Shown piece by piece: positions 56,830 to 64,000 of a stretch of 64,000 nt of DNA (within the stretch, counting starts at the first letter, position 1; every line of letters starts with the position of its first letter). Both the position numbers and the translations under genes were made by a program. This stretch comes from Colius striatus (lineage: Eukaryota > Chordata > Aves > Coliiformes > Coliidae): positions 41,695,594-41,759,593 of the forward strand of contig NC_084789.1 in assembly GCF_028858725.1 (NCBI RefSeq). Reading direction: 5' to 3'. The notes below the pieces were generated by a model. The model was not told the origin of the DNA. It saw nothing but the letters and a program-made list of their open reading frames with translations, and did no database searches.

Positions 56830-59800
56830 TCAATCAGGTCCGTCCGCCCGTTGCAGCCGCAGGCGGCAGCCGCCGCAGTCCCCAACAAGGTCCGACCGCG
56901 CCGACACCCGCCCCCCCACTCCTGCCCCCCCTCCGGCCCAAGCTCCGGCCGCTGCTCCCCGGCCGGGGGGCTTCACCCCGAGCCCCCTCCCGCCGCTCCC
57001 CGCCCGGCTCCCGCTGCGGGGCTCCGGCAGCTCCGGCGCCGCCACAACACCCGGCACAGCCCGGGGCTCACACCGGCACCGACCCCGCTCCTCGCCCTGC
57101 CCTCAGCCGCTCCCACCAGCCGACACCGACTGCTCAGCGCCCGGGCTCACACGCAGCCCTGGCGCCTCGCACTCACTTCTGCCCTTCCCCTCACACCGGG
57201 GCGTTACGAGAAGCTCTGCCCACACCAATCCCCCGCCCACACCATGAACCCACCTCTGGCACCAGCCCCCGGCAGCTCTCAGCCTCCAGAGCCCCGGCAG
57301 CAGCCCCCCGCAGGCACACAGCAGAGCCGCTCATTGCCGCCAGCTCTGCTGCACGAAAGCCTGGAGAAACCCGCGGGAGATGAGGGCTTCAAATCACTGC
57401 TGGGTTATCGGGGTCAGGAGCTGCAGTCCCCCTCTGCTCAGGGCTTCGTGTTCCCCAGCCGGCTGTTCAGGTAACAGACAGACCCCAACTGTAACGTGTG
57501 TGTTGAGCCTCAGAGCCGCACCAAGGGCATGTGCTGTGGACCTGGTGGAATCACAGCCCGGCGCGGCTTCGCCAATCACGAGGCAGCAAAGGGGCTGAAC
57601 AGCACCAATCAGAGCTGGGCAAACCCAGACTGTGCAGCCAAGGGGCTGGAAGGGCCCAGCACAGCGGCACCCACAGGAGCTGCTGCAGCTGCACAAGGCC
57701 AGCAGCGATGGACACGGGCTGCCCGCTGCTCGCTTTTCAGATCAGTCCCCACCCTCTGTAGCTGTTTGCATCAACTGCTGTGGGCAGCACAAAGTCGGAG
57801 GGAACGAGACGTTCCACGTGTGACAGACCCGATGGCTCATGTCAGAGAGAACAGGGAGCAGGTCTGGCAGCGATTGTAGAGCCTCTGAGCAGCTCAGCTA
57901 AAGAGTCCAGGGTCTGATGAGGGCTTCAAGTCCCCATTTGGTTATTTGGGTGAGGGGGTTGAGTCCCTGGTTGTGTGGAAATGAACCCCACAGCAGCATT
58001 TCCCCCAGCATGGAAGGGAACTTGGACCTTAGGAACAAGAGTCCCTGACATGGCAATAACGGACCAGCTGCAGCAGAAACTCAGCCCCTGGCAGTCGAGT
58101 GGAGCTTGCAGTCAAAAAGCTGTTTCTGACGTGCTCACGGCAAAGGCTGTTTCTGTGCTGCCCTGGGCGATGGTTCCCTGTGGCGCTCGTTGTGCTCACA
58201 GAGGTTTGACGCCAAAGATGGGCAAATAACTTCGGGTTCTCACCTCTCGGTGCCTCCCCAGTGCCCCGCAGTCCCGGGGCTGCTCACGGGCTCCAGCCCA
58301 AAGCCGCCGGCAGCTGAAGCCCCGCGGGTTTCAATCAGGTCCGTCCGCCCGTTGCAGCCGCAGGCGGCAGCCGCCGCAGTCCCCAACAAGGTCCGACCGC
58401 GCCGACACCCGCCCCCCCACTCCTGCCCCCCCACCGGCCCGAGCTCCGGCCGCCGCTCCCCGGCCGGGGGGCTTCACCCCGAGCCCCCTCCCGCCGCTCC
58501 CCGCCCGGCTCCCGCTGCGGGGCTCCAGCAGCTCCGGCGCCGCCGCCACAACACCCGGCACAGCCCGGGGCTCACACCGGCACCGACCCCGCTCCTCGCC
58601 CTGCCCTCAGCCGCTCCCACCAGCCGACACCGACTGCTCAGCGCCCGGGCTCACACGCAGCCCCGGCGCCTCGCACTCACTTCTGCCCTTCCCCTCACAC
58701 CGGGGCGTTACGAGAAGCTCTGCCCACACCAATCCCCCGCCCACACCATGAACCCACCTCTGGCACCAGCCCCCGGCAGCTCTCAGCCTCCAAAGCCCCG
58801 GCAGCAGCCCCCCGCAGGCACACAGCAGAGCCGCTCATTGCCGCACGCTCTGCTGCAGGAAAGCCTGGAGAAACCCGCGGGAGATGAGGGCTTCAAATCA
58901 CTGTTGGCTTATCGGGGTCAGGAGCTGCAGTCCCCCTCTGCTCAGGGCTTCGTGTTCCCCAGCCGGCTGTTCAGGTAACAGACAGACCCCAACTGTAACG
59001 TGTGTGTTGAGCCTCAGAGCCGCACCAAGGGCATGTGCTGTGGACCTGGTGGAATCACAGCCCGGCGCGGCTTCGCCAATCACGAGGCAGCAAAGGGGCT
59101 GAACAGCACCAATCAGAGCTGGGCAAACCCAGACTGTGCAGCCAAGGGGCTGGAAGGGCCCAGCACAGCGGCACCCACAGGAGCTGCTGCAGCTGCACAA
59201 GGCCAGCAGCGATGGACACGGGCTGCCCGCTGCTCGCTTTTCAGATCAGTCCCCACCCTCTGTAGCTGTTTGCATCAACTGCTGCGGGCAGCACAAAGTC
59301 GGAGGGAACGAGACGTTCCACGTGTGACAGACCCGATGGCTCATGTCAGAGAGAACAGGGAGTAGGTCTGGCAGGGATTGTAGAGCCTCTGAGCAGCTCA
59401 GCTAAAGAGTCCAGGGTCTGATGAGGGGTTCAAGTCCCCATTTGGTTATTTGGGTGAGGGGGTTGAGTCCCTGGTTGTGTGGAAATGAACCCCACAGCAG
59501 CATTTCCCCCAGCATGGAAGGGAACGTGGACCTTAGGAACAAGAGTCCCTGACATGGCAATAACGGACCAGCTGCAGCAGAAACTCAGCCCCTGGCAGAC
59601 GAGTGGAGCTTGCAGTCAAAAAGCTGTTTGTGATGTGCTCACGGCAAGGGCTGTTTCTGTGCTGCCCTGGGCAATGGTTCCCTGTGGCGCTCGTTGTGCT
59701 CACAGAGGTTTGACGCCAAAGATGGGCAAATAACTTCAGGTTCTCACCTCTCGGTGCCTCCCCAGTGCCCTCCTGTCCCGGGGCTGCTCCCGGGCTCCAG

Positions 59801-61046
59801 CCCAAAGCCGCCGGCAGCTGAAGCCCCGCGGGTTTCAATCAGGTCCGTCCGCCCGTTGCAGCCGCAGGCGGCAGCCGCCGCAGTCCCCAACAAGGTCCGA
59901 CCGCGCCGACACCCGCCCCCCCACTCCTGCCCCCCCACCGGCCCAAGCTCCGGCCGCCGCTCCCCGCCCGGGGGGCTTCACCCCGAGCCCCCTCCCGCCG
60001 CTCCCCGCCCGGCTCCCGCTGCGGGGCTCCAGCAGCTCCGGCGCCACCACAACACCCGGCACAGCCCGGGGCTCACACCGGCACCGACCCCGCTCCTCGC
60101 CCTGCCCTCAGCCGCTCCCACCAGCCGACACCGACTGCTCAGCGCCCGGGCTCACACGCAGCCCCGGCGCCTCGCACTCACTTCTGCCCTTCCCCTCACA
60201 CCGGGGCGTTACGAGAAGCTCTGCCCACACCAATCCCCCGCCCACACCATGAACCCACCTCTGGCACCAGAAAGGACGGCCCATGGTAGAGCGAGCAGGG
60301 TGGATTGGGAATGTGACCCTCGCATTAGCTCACATAAATAACCCGGTTTGGGTGAGGGCTTACAATCTTGGTTGGGTTATTTGGGTGAGAGGTTTAAGCC
60401 CCCCCTTTGGTCAGGGGTTTCTGTTCCCCTGCTGGTTATTAAAGTAAGAGATAATAAACTGTTCTAACTTACTACATTAAACACCCGTTTTTATTTCCTG
60501 GAGACTTGCCCAAAAGCAGCTTTTCTGGCCTCAGCCATTTGTGTCCTCTTCAGAGCTTCCAGCTCTTACTCCCCTGTCCTTTTCACAGCAGAGGGATTGG
60601 GCTCTGTTTAAGAAAAGTAATACTTTCTTCCTAGCTGCTACTGCGAGAGGCTCAGACCTCGTCGGGGCAGAGACCCAGAGCCTTGGTGCTGCTCCGGGCT
60701 GCAGCTCAGTGGGCACATGGACACAGGGAACGGTGAGGAACTGCCCAGGCTCAGCCTCCCTCCTGTGCTGGGGGAACACGTGGGGCTGCCATGGGACACA
60801 GCAATGGGGCAGCACCACAGAGTGAGCTGAGGTTCCCCGCAGCAGCAGAATCACAAAGTCCTGGGTCCCTGTAACCCAGCAATTTGGAGACGGCACAAAC
60901 CCACAGCAGATGCCCCCCGGGAGCCAAACAAAATCCTCCTGGGGCAGCTTTCAGACACCTCTCGTTGCCTCCCCAGTGCCCCCCAGTCCCGGGGCTGCTG
61001 CCGGGCTCCAGCCCAAAGCCGCCGGCAGCTGAAGCCCTCGCGGGTT
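56830..61046. repeat. Variant higher-order repeat copy 7 (L-L-II, 4,217 bp)
   Basis: Core anchors at 56830, 58331 and 59835. Two full-length L units replace the L-S pair, so the 364-bp block absent from S units is present twice. Confidence 0.88.
60438..60495. terminator. Bidirectional poly(A) module in type II units
   Basis: ATTAAA at 60438-60443 and AATAAA at 60453-60458 lie on the + strand, and AATAAA on the minus strand at 60490-60495 (TTTATT). A U-rich stretch flanks each. The same module occurs in all seven II units (for example + AATAAA at 39256-39261). The minus-strand signal is about 790 nt past the read-through stop of the MLCK-like gene, so it is the nearest plausible 3' end for that transcript. 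Confidence 0.5.
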
Positions 61047-61284
61047 TCAATTAGGTCCGTCCGCCCGTTGCAGCCGCAGGCGGCAGCCGCCGCAGTCCCC
61101 AACAAGGTCCGACCGCGCCGACACCCGCCCCCCCACTCCTGCCCCCCCACCGGCCCAAGCTCCGGCCGCCGCTCCCCGGCCGGGGGGCTTCAACCCGAGC
61201 CCCCTCCCGCCGCTCCCCGCCCGGCTCCCGCTGCGGGGCTCCAGCAGCTCCGGCGCCGCCACAACACCCGGCACAGCCCGGGGC

Positions 61285-63752
<2,468 letters not shown>

Positions 63753-64000
63753 GGTGGTGCCAGCAGCTCCTCGCTGGGTGCCAGAGCAGTCAGGACCAGG
63801 GCTGGATGTAGCCCCGAGGCTCCCGGCAGCCCTGTGCTGGGGTGGGAGGGAGGATGCACCTTCTCCCTGCCAGAGAGATCACCAGTATCTCTCCACCTCC
63901 ACTCCCTGTCCAACCCAAGAGCTGACATTCTGAGGGACCCAAAGAAACCCAGCAAGGGGCCAAGCCCCATCGCAAAGCAAAGTCCCTCCTTCCATGGCAC
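63753..64000 (-). other. 5' flank or upstream exon/intron of the MLCK-like gene
   Basis: No further kinase-family exon was recognised before the window edge. The frame of the first exon remains open for some distance upstream of the ATG, so a longer first exon or an acceptor near here is possible. Confidence 0.4.

Overview
This is vertebrate nuclear DNA with split genes, canonical GT-AG introns, CR1 LINE tails and a high-GC, minisatellite-rich background. Together with the gene order MAP3K14 / FMNL1 this points to a bird microchromosome (the equivalent of chicken chromosome 27). The species is inferred, not proven. I placed exons by hand from splice sites, reading-frame continuity and remembered family motifs; no alignment was run.

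Layout: (1) 1-10,270, + strand: the 3' eleven coding exons of MAP3K14 (NF-kappa-B-inducing kinase, NIK), from the start of the kinase domain to the stop codon. (2) 10,271-17,125: probable MAP3K14 3' UTR and the convergent intergenic gap, containing a 3.07-kb minisatellite with a 29-bp unit (11,700-14,765). (3) 17,146-32,499, - strand: a complete FMNL1 (formin-like 1) gene. It has 26 coding exons plus two alternative C-terminal ends, both intact. One proline-rich FH1 exon carries a 1-nt surplus at a 9-base homopolymer, which breaks the frame as assembled. An intron holds sixteen 44-bp repeats at exact spacing. (4) 31,700-32,640: CpG-rich FMNL1 promoter and first exon. (5) 32,640-35,864: a T-rich tract, a CR1 LINE tail, and otherwise featureless sequence. 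(6) 35,865-61,329: a 25.5-kb macrosatellite with 20 copies of a GC-rich core at 1.14-1.50-kb spacing. These are organised into a 3,856-bp higher-order repeat that recurs at exactly that length four times. (7) 61,285-63,752, - strand: a short myosin-light-chain-kinase-like gene with an intact catalytic domain and a smooth-muscle-MLCK-type calmodulin-binding segment.

The macrosatellite is the most unusual part. It lies between the last recognisable exon of the MLCK-like gene and the FMNL1 promoter. Its right edge stops 2 bp into the intron after that exon, at the splice donor. Its units combine a CpG-rich core with paired CCAAT boxes and a donor-like site; seven units carry a compact module with AATAAA on both strands. 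The MLCK-like transcript therefore probably takes its 3' end, either by read-through or by splicing, from inside the array.

FMNL1 (actin formin), MAP3K14 (non-canonical NF-kappa-B signalling) and the MLCK-like kinase (actomyosin control) are neighbours by synteny. Nothing in the sequence shows that they form one functional system.
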